Positions 8,247 through 16,907 of a stretch of 39,381 nucleotides of DNA are shown here, piece by piece (positions within the stretch are counted from its first letter, which is position 1; each line of letters begins with the position of its first letter). Source of the stretch: Azospira sp. I13 (GTDB lineage Bacteria; Pseudomonadota; Gammaproteobacteria; Burkholderiales; Rhodocyclaceae); the NCBI RefSeq assembly GCF_003112695.1, contig NZ_BFBP01000013.1, forward strand, positions 1 through 39,381, read 5' to 3'. The notes beneath the pieces are model-generated. The model was not told the origin of the DNA. It was given only the letters and a program-made list of their open reading frames with translations, and did not search any database. The translations under genes were made by a program, and so were the position numbers.

Positions 8247-8642
8247 ATGCGACACCAGCTGTTTTCGGCCATTCTGGCCAGCCTGTTTTGCCTCGCCGCC
8301 ACGGCCGCCGACAACACTTCCGCCTCCGCCGCACGGGCATTCTGCGACAGCGGCAAGCTGGCCCGGGGGGCCGAGATCGCCGTCTTTCGCGGCTGCCTGG
8401 GCTGCCATACGGTGGATAGCAAGCGCATCGGCCCTTCCTACCAGGAAATCGCCAAGAAATACCCCCACACACCCGAGGTGGTGGCCCAGCTGGCACGCAA
8501 GATCAAGGAGGGAGGCAAGGGCAACTGGGGCGAACTAAGCATGCCGGCCAATGCGGTGAGCGAGCAGGAAGCCCAGACCCTGGCCGAATGGGTACTTTCC
8601 CTCGACGAGCCGCCGGCCCGTTACTCCAGCAACGCCCAATAA
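8247..8642 (+). CDS. Mono-haem class I cytochrome c, c-551/c-552-like
   Basis: 131 residues. The signal peptide (about 1-21, ending ATAAD) is followed by one haem site, CLGCH (Cys50, Cys53, His54), IGPSYQEIAKKY and the probable sixth ligand Met99 in ELSMPANAVS; the C-terminal helix EAQTLAEWVLSL closes the fold. Size and motifs match small periplasmic electron carriers of the c-551/c-552 group, which donate electrons to terminal oxidases or nitrite reductase. The ATG at 8247 is preferred over an upstream start at 8166 because GAGGGAG lies 7 bases upstream and a proper signal peptide follows. Separated from ccoG by a terminator and ~300 bases, so probably its own unit. It is convergent with the hybrid kinase. 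Confidence 0.9.
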   Translation: MRHQLFSAILASLFCLAATAADNTSASAARAFCDSGKLARGAEIAVFRGCLGCHTVDSKRIGPSYQEIAKKYPHTPEVVAQLARKIKEGGKGNWGELSMPANAVSEQEAQTLAEWVLSLDEPPARYSSNAQ

Positions 8643-8740
8643 GCCCTTTCCCTGGGCCGCCCTGCGGCTGTTGCCCATCGGCGGCACCCGGGCTCACCGG
8701 GCTCCCGGGGCTGCCGCTCGCAGCGGGCCAGGGCGCCGGT

Positions 8741-11700
8741 TCAGCCCGGACTTTCCCATAGGCGGGGCTCGCCCCGCGTCAGGTTTTCCAGGGTCGCCAG
8801 GGCTTCGGTCATGGCGAAATCGTCGATCTGCCTGCCCAGCCCGCCATCGTCGCGGCCCAGGGCAAGGATCAGGGCGGGGGCCAGTTCCCGGTAAGTGGTG
8901 GCGGCCATCAGGTCGTCTTCGGCCAGTTGCTGGCGCAAGCAGCCCAACTGTTGGCGCAGGGCCGGCCAATTGACAGTGGCCGGTGGAGCCGGGGGCTGGG
9001 CCAGGATGTCGGCCATGGCCTGGCCAAATATCTTCAGCGCCTGATCCAGCTCCAGTTGCCGGGCGGCCACGGTTTCCACCGAGGGGCCGGCCAGGGCGCT
9101 TTCCAGGGCGGCGGCTTCGCTCTGGATGCGCACCAGGCCGAGGGTGCCGGCCAGGCCCTTGAGGGTGTGGGCCAGGCGCTTGGCCGTGACGGCATCGCCC
9201 TGGGCCAGGGCGGCGGCGATCCTGTCGCCATCGCTGCCGTGGTCCTGCAGAAAGCGGCCGAGAAATTCCACCAGGCGTTGCTGGCGGTCCCGCACCAGGC
9301 GCAGGGCGCGGCCGATATCCAGGCCGGGCAAGGCGGCCAGCCGGCGGGCCAGTTGCGGGTCTGCTGCCGGCAACTGGGGGGCCGTGGCCAGCGGCGGCAT
9401 ATCCTCTGCGGGCAGTACCGGGGAGGGCAGCCATTGCAGCAGGGTGCTGTAGAGCTGGTCCGGGTCCACCGGCTTGGCGACATGGTCGCTCATGCCGGCG
9501 GCGAGGCAGTTGGCCCGGTCTTCGCTGAAGGCATTGGCGGTCATGGCCAGGATCGGCGTCCGGGCGTGGGCCGGCAGGCTACGGATCTGCCGTGTCGCCT
9601 CCAGTCCGTCGAGGAAGGGCATCTGCATGTCCATGAGGATTAGGGCATAGGTCTTGGCCCGGGCCATGTTCACGGCTTCCTGGCCGTTTTCCGCCAGGTC
9701 CACGTCGAGGCCCACATGCCGCAGCAGTTCCAGGGCCACTTCCTGGTTGAGGGGGTTGTCCTCGGCCAGCAGGATGGGCTGGTTACGATGCCGGGCCAGG
9801 CGCTTTTCCATGGCCAGCAGCGGGTTGTTCGCCGGTGAAACGGGTGGGCCGAAAGTGCGCTCCAGGGCCGCCAGGACACCGGCCGGCGTCACCGGCTTGG
9901 GCACGAAGGCAGCGAAGTCGGCGCTGGCCAGCTGCTCCTGGGGGAAATCCCGGAAGACGCTGACCAGCAGCAGCTGGGGCTGGCTGCCGAGGGCGAGGCG
10001 GCGCAGGCGGCGGCCTACTTCCAGCCCATCCCAGTCGGGCATGACCCAGTCCAGCAGCACCAGTTGGTAGGGGTCGCCGAGCTGGTCCGCCGCTTCCACC
10101 GCGGCCAGGGCGGCGGGGCCGGAGGCGGCGGTGTCGGCCCGGGCGCCGAGGGCGGTGAGGGTATGGGCCAGGGCTTCCCGGGCATCTGGACTGTCATCCA
10201 CCGCCAGGGCCCGCAGGTTGGCAGGCAGGCTGCGGGGCGCTTCCAGGTGGTCGTGGGCGGCCACTTGGCCGAAGGGTGCTTCGATCCAGAACGTGCTGCC
10301 CTGGCCGGGCTGGCTGACGACTCCCACCGTGCCGCCCATCATCTCGGCGAGGCGGCGGGAAATGGCCAGGCCCAGGCCGGTGCCGCCGTACTGGCGGGTG
10401 GTGGAGACATCGGCCTGGCTGAAGGCCTGGAAGAGGCGCCCCTGCTGCGCTTGGCTGAGGCCGATGCCGCTGTCGCTAACTTCCAGGCGGATGCGCAGGT
10501 GGGCCCCCTCCCGCTCGCAAACCTTGCCGCGAATGACGACGCAGCCCCGTTCGGTGAATTTCACCGCATTGCCGGCGAAGTTGAGCAGCACCTGGCCCAG
10601 GCGCAGGCCGTCGCCCCGCAGGGCCGGCGGCAGGTCGGCGATGTCAACCACCATCTCCAGCCCCTTGGCTTCGGCCTTTTCCGCCACCAGGGCGCAGACG
10701 TTGTTCACCACCCGGTCCACCTCGAAGTCCGCCACCTCCAGGACCATCTTGCCGGCCTCGATCTTCGAGAAGTCGAGAATGTCGTTGATGATGTTAAGCA
10801 GGTGGTGGGCGGCGGTGGTGACCTTTTCCAGTTGCAGGCGCTGCCGCTCGTTGTCGGCATCGCGATGCAGCAGATGGGCGAGGCCGATGATGGCATTCAT
10901 CGGGGTGCGAATCTCATGGCTCATGTTGGCCAGGAAGGCGCTCTTGGAACGGTTGGCGGCCTCGGCGGCTTCCTTGGCGGTGGCCAGTTCGGCGGTACGC
11001 TCGGCCACCAGCCCCTCCAGCTCGTTCTGGTAGCGCAGCAGGGCCCGCTCGCTGGCCTTGCGGCCGGTGATGTCGGTCCACATGGAGGATAGGTAATCCC
11101 GCTCGTTGAGGCGGATGACCTGGATGGTGATCCAGAAATCCCGGACGCTGCCATCCTTGTGCCGACGCTGGTTTTCGAAGGCTGCCTGGCGCTGCTGGAT
11201 GATCTCTTCCAGCAGCGCATCCACCTCCTCCCGGGTCTTGCTGGCCTGCAGGGTGTACAGGTCGAGCCGGGCGAATTCCTCCCGGTCATAGCCCAGGCCG
11301 AGGCAGGCGGCATCGTTGAATTCGGCGAAACGCTTGGTTTCCGTGTCCACCAGGACTATGCCAATGGCCGCCTGGTTGACGATGGAGTGGAAAATCTCTT
11401 CCCGTCGCTTGAGGGTTTCCAGGGCCTCCTTGAGAGCGGTCACGTCCCGGGCCACGCCGAGGATGCCGATGACCTGGCCGTCGCGCCCATATACCGGAGT
11501 CTTGATGGTTTCCACCAATTCCCGGTGGCCGTCGCTGGCGAAGGTCAGCCACTCTTCGTTCTGCACCGCCTTACCGGCAGCCACTGCCCGGTGGTCATTG
11601 GCGCGGAAGAAATCAGCTTCTTCCCGGCTGACGAAGTCGTAATCGGTGCGGCCGATGATGCCGACCGCCGGGAGACCGAAGAAGGTTTCGAAGCGGGCGT

Positions 11701-12391
11701 TGCAGGCCAGGTAGACGCCATCCTTGTCCTTCAGCCAGACCAGGTCGGGAATGGCCTGGAACAGGGCGCTGAGCAACTGCCGTTCGGCCTCCAGGTCCTC
11801 CTGCATGTGGCGCCGGGCAGCCAGGGCGTCGCGGAAGGCCAGCACCGCCCGTGCGATGTCGTTGAGCAGGCTGCCCGGCAGGCGGGCCAGATATTCCACC
11901 TCCTTCAAGTCCGGCGTCTTTTCCCCTTCGGCGGACAGGCGGCGCAGGGACTCCAGCACGGTCGTCAGATGCCGGGTCATGAAATAGGTGATGAAGAACC
12001 ACAGCAGCACCATCAGGGTGGCGCCCAGGGTGCCGATCACCAGGGAGCGCTGCACGTAGTCTTCCATCTTCTGGCCATTCTCTGCCAGTTGCTGACGGGC
12101 CTGCCGGGTGAGCTGGCGATTGATGCGCTGGGCGTGCTCGGCAAAGGCCAGATAGTTTTCGGCCGCCTGATTGACGTGGCGATCGGCGGTGGCGCGCTGG
12201 CCGCCCATGCTGTCGATGGCGAGCAGACTGAACTTCCGATAATCCCGGAAATGCTGGGTAGCCTCCTGCAGTTCCCCTCGAATGGCGGGGCTGAGGCCGG
12301 GGATGGTTGCCAGGCGGTTGAGCAGGGCTTCCATGTCGGCCAGTTGCTGCGTCACCTTGTTCCGAGCCTCCTGCACGGCGTTGGGAGGCAA
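8741..12391 (-). CDS. Hybrid sensor histidine kinase (TM-PAS-PAS-HisKA-HATPase-REC-REC-HPt), N terminus apparently truncated
   Basis: 1216 residues if translation begins at the TTG at 12391. Order: a helical sensor-like region 1-115, one membrane segment 116-138, PAS about 205-320 (ending GVARDVTALKEA), PAS about 330-447, coiled coil, HisKA with phospho-acceptor His492 (SHEIRTP), HATPase (FAGNAVKF, DSGIGL, GGTGLGLAIS), receiver 1 (Asp781), receiver 2 (Asp921, DMQMPFLDG), and HPt with His1075 (AHTLKG). The phosphorelay chemistry is complete. Odd: a periplasmic helical sensor should be preceded by a first membrane helix, which is absent; the ORF opens with a TTG lacking a good Shine-Dalgarno and overlaps the damaged 3' end of the HD-GYP gene by 40 bases. 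A deletion across the gene boundary would explain both; the nearest ATG is at residue 20. Ligand unknown. Confidence 0.85.
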   Translation of the reverse strand: MPPNAVQEARNKVTQQLADMEALLNRLATIPGLSPAIRGELQEATQHFRDYRKFSLLAIDSMGGQRATADRHVNQAAENYLAFAEHAQRINRQLTRQARQQLAENGQKMEDYVQRSLVIGTLGATLMVLLWFFITYFMTRHLTTVLESLRRLSAEGEKTPDLKEVEYLARLPGSLLNDIARAVLAFRDALAARRHMQEDLEAERQLLSALFQAIPDLVWLKDKDGVYLACNARFETFFGLPAVGIIGRTDYDFVSREEADFFRANDHRAVAAGKAVQNEEWLTFASDGHRELVETIKTPVYGRDGQVIGILGVARDVTALKEALETLKRREEIFHSIVNQAAIGIVLVDTETKRFAEFNDAACLGLGYDREEFARLDLYTLQASKTREEVDALLEEIIQQRQAAFENQRRHKDGSVRDFWITIQVIRLNERDYLSSMWTDITGRKASERALLRYQNELEGLVAERTAELATAKEAAEAANRSKSAFLANMSHEIRTPMNAIIGLAHLLHRDADNERQRLQLEKVTTAAHHLLNIINDILDFSKIEAGKMVLEVADFEVDRVVNNVCALVAEKAEAKGLEMVVDIADLPPALRGDGLRLGQVLLNFAGNAVKFTERGCVVIRGKVCEREGAHLRIRLEVSDSGIGLSQAQQGRLFQAFSQADVSTTRQYGGTGLGLAISRRLAEMMGGTVGVVSQPGQGSTFWIEAPFGQVAAHDHLEAPRSLPANLRALAVDDSPDAREALAHTLTALGARADTAASGPAALAAVEAADQLGDPYQLVLLDWVMPDWDGLEVGRRLRRLALGSQPQLLLVSVFRDFPQEQLASADFAAFVPKPVTPAGVLAALERTFGPPVSPANNPLLAMEKRLARHRNQPILLAEDNPLNQEVALELLRHVGLDVDLAENGQEAVNMARAKTYALILMDMQMPFLDGLEATRQIRSLPAHARTPILAMTANAFSEDRANCLAAGMSDHVAKPVDPDQLYSTLLQWLPSPVLPAEDMPPLATAPQLPAADPQLARRLAALPGLDIGRALRLVRDRQQRLVEFLGRFLQDHGSDGDRIAAALAQGDAVTAKRLAHTLKGLAGTLGLVRIQSEAAALESALAGPSVETVAARQLELDQALKIFGQAMADILAQPPAPPATVNWPALRQQLGCLRQQLAEDDLMAATTYRELAPALILALGRDDGGLGRQIDDFAMTEALATLENLTRGEPRLWESPG

Positions 12392-13479
12392 TGCCGCAGA
12401 TCCGGGTCGAAATGCCGGCCACGGCCCTCACGGATGATGGCCACCGCCTGCTCCATGGCAAAGGCCGGCTTGTAGTGGCGGCGGCAGGTCAGGGCATCGA
12501 AGACGTCGGCCAGGGCCATGAGGCGGGCCGGTACGGGAATGTCGTCCCCTGCCAAGCCCTGGGGGTAGCCGGAGCCATCCCATTTTTCATGGTGGCAGTG
12601 GGCGATCTGCCGGGCCACTTCGAGAAAGGCCAGGGGCCCGTCGAGGCGCCCGTGGTCGCTCGGGTTGTCCCACACCCGCTGGATGGCGTCGTCGATGGCG
12701 GTGGCGCCGATGTGGCTGTGCTGCTTCATGATCTCGAACTCTTCCGGGGTGAGCTTGCCCGGCTTGAGCAGGATGTGGTCGGGAATGCCCACCTTGCCGA
12801 TATCGTGAAGGGGCGCCGCCTTGGCGATGGCTGGACGCTGTCGGGGTGTCAGGGCATGGGTGAAGCGGGGGTGCGTGTGCAGCGCCTCCATCAGGGCCTC
12901 CACATAGGCCTGGGTGCGATGCAGGTGGTTGCCGGTTTCCGAATCCCGCTTTTCCGCCAGCAGGGCCAGGGCATTCAGGCTGATATCCTTGATCAGCTCG
13001 TTTTCCCGCAGGCGCCGCAGCACCTCCTGTTCCAGGTAGCCGTTCTGGTTGCGCAGCCAGTTGCGGGCCTGGGCCAGTTCCAGCTGGGTACGGACCCGGG
13101 CCAGGAGGATAGCCAGACGGATGGGTTTGGTGATGTAATCCACCGCCCCGAGGGACAGGCCGTATTCTTCGTCCTCGTCGCCGTCCATGGCGGTGACGAA
13201 AATCACCGGAATGTCCCGGGTGGCCGGATCGCTGCGCAATTCGACGAGCACTGCGTAGCCGTCCATCTCCGGCATCATCACGTCGAGCAGGACGAGGTCC
13301 GGGCGAGGCTCGCTGCGCGCCACCCGTAGTGCCCGCTCACCGCTATTGGCCACCCGCACCCGGAAGTAGGGTTGCAGCAGTTCGCCGATGACCGTCAGGT
13401 TTTCCTTGGTGTCATCGACCACCAGAATGGTCTTCTTTTCCCCGGTTGCGGGAGGGAGGGGGGAGTCGTGTTCGCCCAT
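12352..13479 (-). CDS. HD-GYP response regulator (RpfG-like c-di-GMP phosphodiesterase), C terminus altered
   Basis: 375 residues from the ATG at 13479 (GAGAAG about 9 bases upstream). The receiver domain has acidic residues VDD at 21-23, phospho-acceptor Asp66 (LLDVMMPEMDG) and Lys118 (ITKPI). The HD-GYP domain follows: HRTQ near 187-190, the HDIGK catalytic pair His225-Asp226, HSHIGA, CHHEKWDGSGYP at 295-306 and ADVFDAL. This architecture degrades c-di-GMP in response to phosphorylation by a partner kinase, here presumably the adjacent hybrid kinase. Odd: the protein follows the family to GRGRHFDPDL (residue 361) and then ends in an unrelated basic tail (RHCLPTPCRRLGTR), where homologs continue with a closing helix. 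The break near 12396 coincides with the missing start of the kinase gene. Confidence 0.88.
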   Translation of the reverse strand: MGEHDSPLPPATGEKKTILVVDDTKENLTVIGELLQPYFRVRVANSGERALRVARSEPRPDLVLLDVMMPEMDGYAVLVELRSDPATRDIPVIFVTAMDGDEDEEYGLSLGAVDYITKPIRLAILLARVRTQLELAQARNWLRNQNGYLEQEVLRRLRENELIKDISLNALALLAEKRDSETGNHLHRTQAYVEALMEALHTHPRFTHALTPRQRPAIAKAAPLHDIGKVGIPDHILLKPGKLTPEEFEIMKQHSHIGATAIDDAIQRVWDNPSDHGRLDGPLAFLEVARQIAHCHHEKWDGSGYPQGLAGDDIPVPARLMALADVFDALTCRRHYKPAFAMEQAVAIIREGRGRHFDPDLRHCLPTPCRRLGTR

Positions 13480-13564
13480 GGCGCCGCGCTTCTCGGGAGG
13501 ATTTGTGTTTGACTGGGCCCAGTATGCCCGGAAAAATACCCCACCACACCCGGGGAAAAGCCCG

Positions 13565-13582
13565 GGTTTTGGCAGCAAAACC
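13565..13582. repeat. Short inverted repeat between HD-GYP and GGDEF genes
   Basis: GGTTTTG-GCAG-CAAAACC, a perfect 7-bp inverted repeat in the 193-base divergent region (13480-13672). It could be an operator or a leader hairpin. The neighbouring CCCGGG pair around 13550-13566 gives further dyad structure. No clear sigma-70 -35/-10 pair was found. Confidence 0.35.
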
Positions 13583-13672
13583 CCCAGTTAAAGGCCTGCC
13601 GACGGAAATTTTTGGCGTTCCGCGAGCATTGACCCCATTAAAGTAGCCTGAGAAAACCACCTGAGAACGATT

Positions 13673-15589
13673 ATGGGCAAAGCAATACGGGCATGGCGAT
13701 GGTTGCTGCCGCTGCTGGCATTGCTGCTGGTGGTGGATGCCCAGCTGTGGTCCATGGTCCAGCGCAACCGGGAGCAGGCCCTGCAACAGGCCCGGGAAGT
13801 GCTGCGCACCGCCAGCCAGGTGGTGCTGGGGCGGGCCGAGCAGACCTTCAATATCTACGAGCGCACGCTGACCGGCATCGGCGAAGTCATCGGCTCCCGG
13901 GAGGGCCTGCGGCCCACGCCAGACCTGGATCTCCACCGCCTGCTGGTGCGCCGCCACGCCATCACCGCCGGTCTGCACCTGCTTTTCCTGGTGCGGGACG
14001 ACGGTTCCCTGGCCGAGATTTCCACCGAGTTCCCCGCTCCCCGGCTCAACGTCAGCAACCGGGAATACTTCCAGGCCTCCCACGATAACTGGGATGGCGG
14101 CCTGCACATCAGCCCGGCCATCCTCTCCCGGGTGGACGACTACCCCATCATTCCCATCAGTCACCGCCTGAGCAGCGATGGCGAGCGCTTCCTCGGCGTG
14201 GCCGCCGCCGGCATCGATCCCGAAGCCTTGCAGCACCTCATTTCCGAGCAAACCCTGCCGCCCGGCTTCCGCCTCACCCTGCTGCTGCGCAGTGGTGAGG
14301 CCCTGGCCTGCCTGCCCCGCCAGTCCGACTGCCTGGCCCAGCGCTGGCAGGCCAGCCCCCTGGTGCAGACCCTGCTGCCGGCGGCCCCCGAAGGCCAGGG
14401 TGACGGCCTGCGCCTGCTCGACGAAAGTCCGGGCCTGGCCGCCTATGACAGCTCCGACCGCTATCCCCTGGTGGTGGCTGCCAGTGCCGACCTGCCGGCG
14501 GTGCTGGTGCCTTGGCAGCACAGCCTGGCGGAATACCTGCTGCTGGGGCTGGGCAGCAACCTGGCCCTGGCCGGCATCACCTTCTACGCCTGGCGCCAGG
14601 CCCAGCGTCGCCGCCAGGCCCTGGCCGAACTGGCCGAGGCCAACCTGCGCCTCGAAGAGCGGGTGGCCCGTCGCACCGAAGCCCTCACCCGCAGCGAAAC
14701 CCGGGCCCGTTTGTTCATGAACACAGCCATGGACGCGGTGGTGGTGATCGACGACGAGAGTTGCATCGTCGAGTTCAACAATGCCGCCGCCGCGATGTTC
14801 GGCTACACCACCGAGGAAGTCCTGGGCCAGAGCCTCAACCTGCTCATGCCCGAGGCGGAAGCCGCCCGCCATGGTCCCCGGGTGCAGGCCGCCGGTACCG
14901 GCGACGCGAGCCGCCTGGCCGCCAGGAGTCTGGAAGTGATGGCGCGGCACAAGGATGGGCGGGAGTTCCCCGTCGAAGTCACCGTGGGCAGCGCCCAGAT
15001 CGGCGAACGGCGATTGCACGTCGGCATCATCCGCGACATCGGCGAACGCAAGCGGGTGGAGCAGGAGCTGCAGCGCCTGGCCACCACCGACGGCCTGACC
15101 GGCACCCTCAACCGCCGCGCCTTCACCGGCGAGGCGGAGCGGCTGGCCGCCCTGGCCCTGCGCCATCGGCGTCCCCTGACCCTGCTGCTGCTGGATGCGG
15201 ACAAGTTCAAGAACATCAACGACAGCTACGGCCATCCGGTGGGGGATCGGGTACTGCAGGCCCTGGCCCGCTGCCTGGCCGCTCAGCTGCGCACCTCCGA
15301 CGTGCTGGGGCGCCTGGGGGGCGAGGAATTCGGCATCGTCCTGCCCGAGACCGGGCCGGAGGGGGCACTGGAGGTGGGGGAGCGCCTGCTGGCGGCAGTG
15401 CGCCAATGCCGGGTGCTGGTGGGCGAGGGCGATCTCGGCTTTACCGTCAGCATCGGCGCCACCTGCCTCGGTCAGGAGTCCGGTGCGAGCCTGGACCAGG
15501 CCTTCCGTCTGGCCGATGAGGCCCTCTACGCCGCCAAGGCCCGGGGCCGCAACTGCGTCGTCCTGAAGGTGCCGGAGGTGGCGGTGTGA
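13673..15589 (+). CDS. Membrane diguanylate cyclase: Cache-like sensor, PAS, GGDEF
   Basis: 638 residues. Membrane segments at about 9-28 and 286-306 bracket a periplasmic domain of about 255 residues with double-Cache features (HLLFLVRDDG, VSNREYFQASHD, PIIPISHRL). Inside, a coiled coil leads to a PAS domain (about 340-455, ending GIIRDIGERKR) and a GGDEF domain. The active-site motif GGEEF (549-553) is intact, with the inhibitory-site RTSD at 540-543 five residues upstream, so the enzyme should synthesise c-di-GMP from two GTP under product inhibition. It is divergent from the HD-GYP phosphodiesterase, giving an opposed enzyme pair around one intergenic region. The next gene starts with a GTG overlapping its TGA stop. 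Confidence 0.92.
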   Translation: MGKAIRAWRWLLPLLALLLVVDAQLWSMVQRNREQALQQAREVLRTASQVVLGRAEQTFNIYERTLTGIGEVIGSREGLRPTPDLDLHRLLVRRHAITAGLHLLFLVRDDGSLAEISTEFPAPRLNVSNREYFQASHDNWDGGLHISPAILSRVDDYPIIPISHRLSSDGERFLGVAAAGIDPEALQHLISEQTLPPGFRLTLLLRSGEALACLPRQSDCLAQRWQASPLVQTLLPAAPEGQGDGLRLLDESPGLAAYDSSDRYPLVVAASADLPAVLVPWQHSLAEYLLLGLGSNLALAGITFYAWRQAQRRRQALAELAEANLRLEERVARRTEALTRSETRARLFMNTAMDAVVVIDDESCIVEFNNAAAAMFGYTTEEVLGQSLNLLMPEAEAARHGPRVQAAGTGDASRLAARSLEVMARHKDGREFPVEVTVGSAQIGERRLHVGIIRDIGERKRVEQELQRLATTDGLTGTLNRRAFTGEAERLAALALRHRRPLTLLLLDADKFKNINDSYGHPVGDRVLQALARCLAAQLRTSDVLGRLGGEEFGIVLPETGPEGALEVGERLLAAVRQCRVLVGEGDLGFTVSIGATCLGQESGASLDQAFRLADEALYAAKARGRNCVVLKVPEVAV

Positions 15590-16134
15590 GTGGCGCTACC
15601 CGCCGGGCGGCGGACTACCTGGCCGGCTACCCCGCCGAACTGGCGGAGCGGGTGCAGCACCTGATCGACCAGGGCCGTCTCGGCCCCTGGCTGCGGGAAC
15701 GCTACCCGGAGGCCCATGAGGTGCGCACCGACCGGGCCCTCTACGATTACGTGCTGGCCCTCAAGGCCCGCCATCTGCGCCAGGCGGAAACTCCCAGCAA
15801 GGTGGCCTTCGACAGCAAGCTGCAGGATCTGCGCAATGCCCTGGGCACCCATACCACGGTGGCCCGGGTGCAAGGCGGCCGGCTCAAGGCGAAACGGGAA
15901 ATCCGCATCGCCGCCCTGTTTCGGGACGCGCCGGAAGCCTTCCTGCGCATGATCGTCGCCCACGAACTGGCCCATCTCAAGGAACGGGAACACGACAAGG
16001 CCTTCTACCAGCTCTGCCGGCATCTGGCGCCGGATTACCACCAGCTGGAATTCGATCTGCGGGCTTACCTTTGCTACCTGGAAGCGGGGGGCAGCCCCCT
16101 ATGGGGCGGCGGCAGGGAAGACGTCGCGGACTAA
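15586..16134 (+). CDS. YgjP-like zinc metalloprotein (DUF45/WLM family)
   Basis: 182 residues. HELAH (His126-Glu127-His130) with HDKAFYQLCRHLAPDYHQLEFDLRAYL matches the YgjP family (E. coli: HELAHLKEKEHNKAFYQLC), a zincin-like fold; His136 is a likely third ligand. E. coli YgjP has been described as a UTP pyrophosphatase while related domains are proteases, so the activity here is left open. The start is a GTG at 15586 overlapping the TGA of the cyclase gene (GTGA), with GGAGGT 6 bases upstream, so the two are probably translationally coupled. Downstream, to 16346, there are 212 bases without a gene; they contain a short GGCTCC-tgaa-GGAGCC hairpin at 16186-16201. Confidence 0.85.
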   Translation: MSGATRRAADYLAGYPAELAERVQHLIDQGRLGPWLRERYPEAHEVRTDRALYDYVLALKARHLRQAETPSKVAFDSKLQDLRNALGTHTTVARVQGGRLKAKREIRIAALFRDAPEAFLRMIVAHELAHLKEREHDKAFYQLCRHLAPDYHQLEFDLRAYLCYLEAGGSPLWGGGREDVAD

Positions 16135-16346
16135 GCGCTGGCTGGGGAAGAGGGATGGTGGGGGTGGTGGGGCCGCTGCCCTGTTGGCTCCTGAAGGAGC
16201 CGGGTCGAAGCGGTGCCTGCTGCGGGACCCGGAAACGGGCCCGGCAGCGCATTGGGCCGGGGGCTGGAAAGCAAACTTTTGCAGCGGACTTGAAAGCGCG
16301 GACGCAAGCACGGCCCCGCCGCGCCACGGCTGGGGCCGTCGGCCGC

Positions 16347-16838
16347 TCAGCGGCGGGGGCGGCTCTTCGGCATCGGCCGGCGCTGGCGCAGCCCGGGGCG
16401 GCGCTGCTCTTCGGCGGGCTTCGGCTTGGGCATCAGCAGGTTGCGCCCGGCGCCCTGGCCGGCCTGGCGATGGGCCTGGATGGCGGCCTTGATCTCGTCG
16501 GCGCTGACGGCCAGGGCGTCCGGCGCGGTACCGCTGGCGGCATGGGTGGAGAGGTTGTCCTTCACGCGGAAGAGCTTTTCCTCCGTTTCCCCCTTCTTCG
16601 GCAGGTCGCTGACCATGGCTTCCGCCGCCGGGCTCAACTGATAGCCTTCCGCTGCGGCGAGGATCAGGCCCTGGGCGGAGAGGCGGGCAAAAGCCTCGCT
16701 CAGCTTGGCTTCACCGGGGATGTTGCCCTGCAGGAAGTCGATGGCCGCCATGATCTCGACCAGGTCTGCCGGCCGGCGTTTGGCGGCCATGCCGGTAGCG
16801 AGGATGAGGAGGGCGTCGACGTCGTGGATTTTGCTCAT
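16347..16838 (-). CDS. Unrecognised protein with winged-helix-like N-terminal half and basic tail
   Basis: 163 residues, no family recognised. Residues ~5-75 read as a compact alpha/beta unit with winged-helix character (LVEIMAAIDFLQG, then LSEAFARLSAQGLILAA, then a wing-like GYQLSPAAEAMV). A linker follows, and the last 30 residues are strongly basic and proline-rich (RRPGLRQRRPMPKSRPRR), suggesting nucleic-acid contact. No signal peptide or membrane segment. An AAAGG lies 8 bases before the ATG. It is 69 bases downstream of the copper sensor kinase gene on the same strand and could be a third gene of that transcript, but nothing in the sequence ties it to metal. Function unknown. Confidence 0.7.
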   Translation of the reverse strand: MSKIHDVDALLILATGMAAKRRPADLVEIMAAIDFLQGNIPGEAKLSEAFARLSAQGLILAAAEGYQLSPAAEAMVSDLPKKGETEEKLFRVKDNLSTHAASGTAPDALAVSADEIKAAIQAHRQAGQGAGRNLLMPKPKPAEEQRRPGLRQRRPMPKSRPRR

Positions 16839-16907
16839 GGGGAAACCTTTGTGCGGGGGCGTGGTGCAAGGGGCGCAGCGGGTGATGCCCCGGGAAAGGG
16901 GTGCATT

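Noticed and set aside
13412-15406. A 664-codon minus-strand open frame opposite the PAS-GGDEF gene
   Set aside because: Low-complexity Gln/Gly/His translation, no ribosome-binding site, and it runs across a real gene with intact GGEEF.
16186-16201. GGCTCC-tgaa-GGAGCC hairpin downstream of the YgjP-like gene as a terminator
   Set aside because: Stable stem but no T run on either side; not enough to call a terminator.
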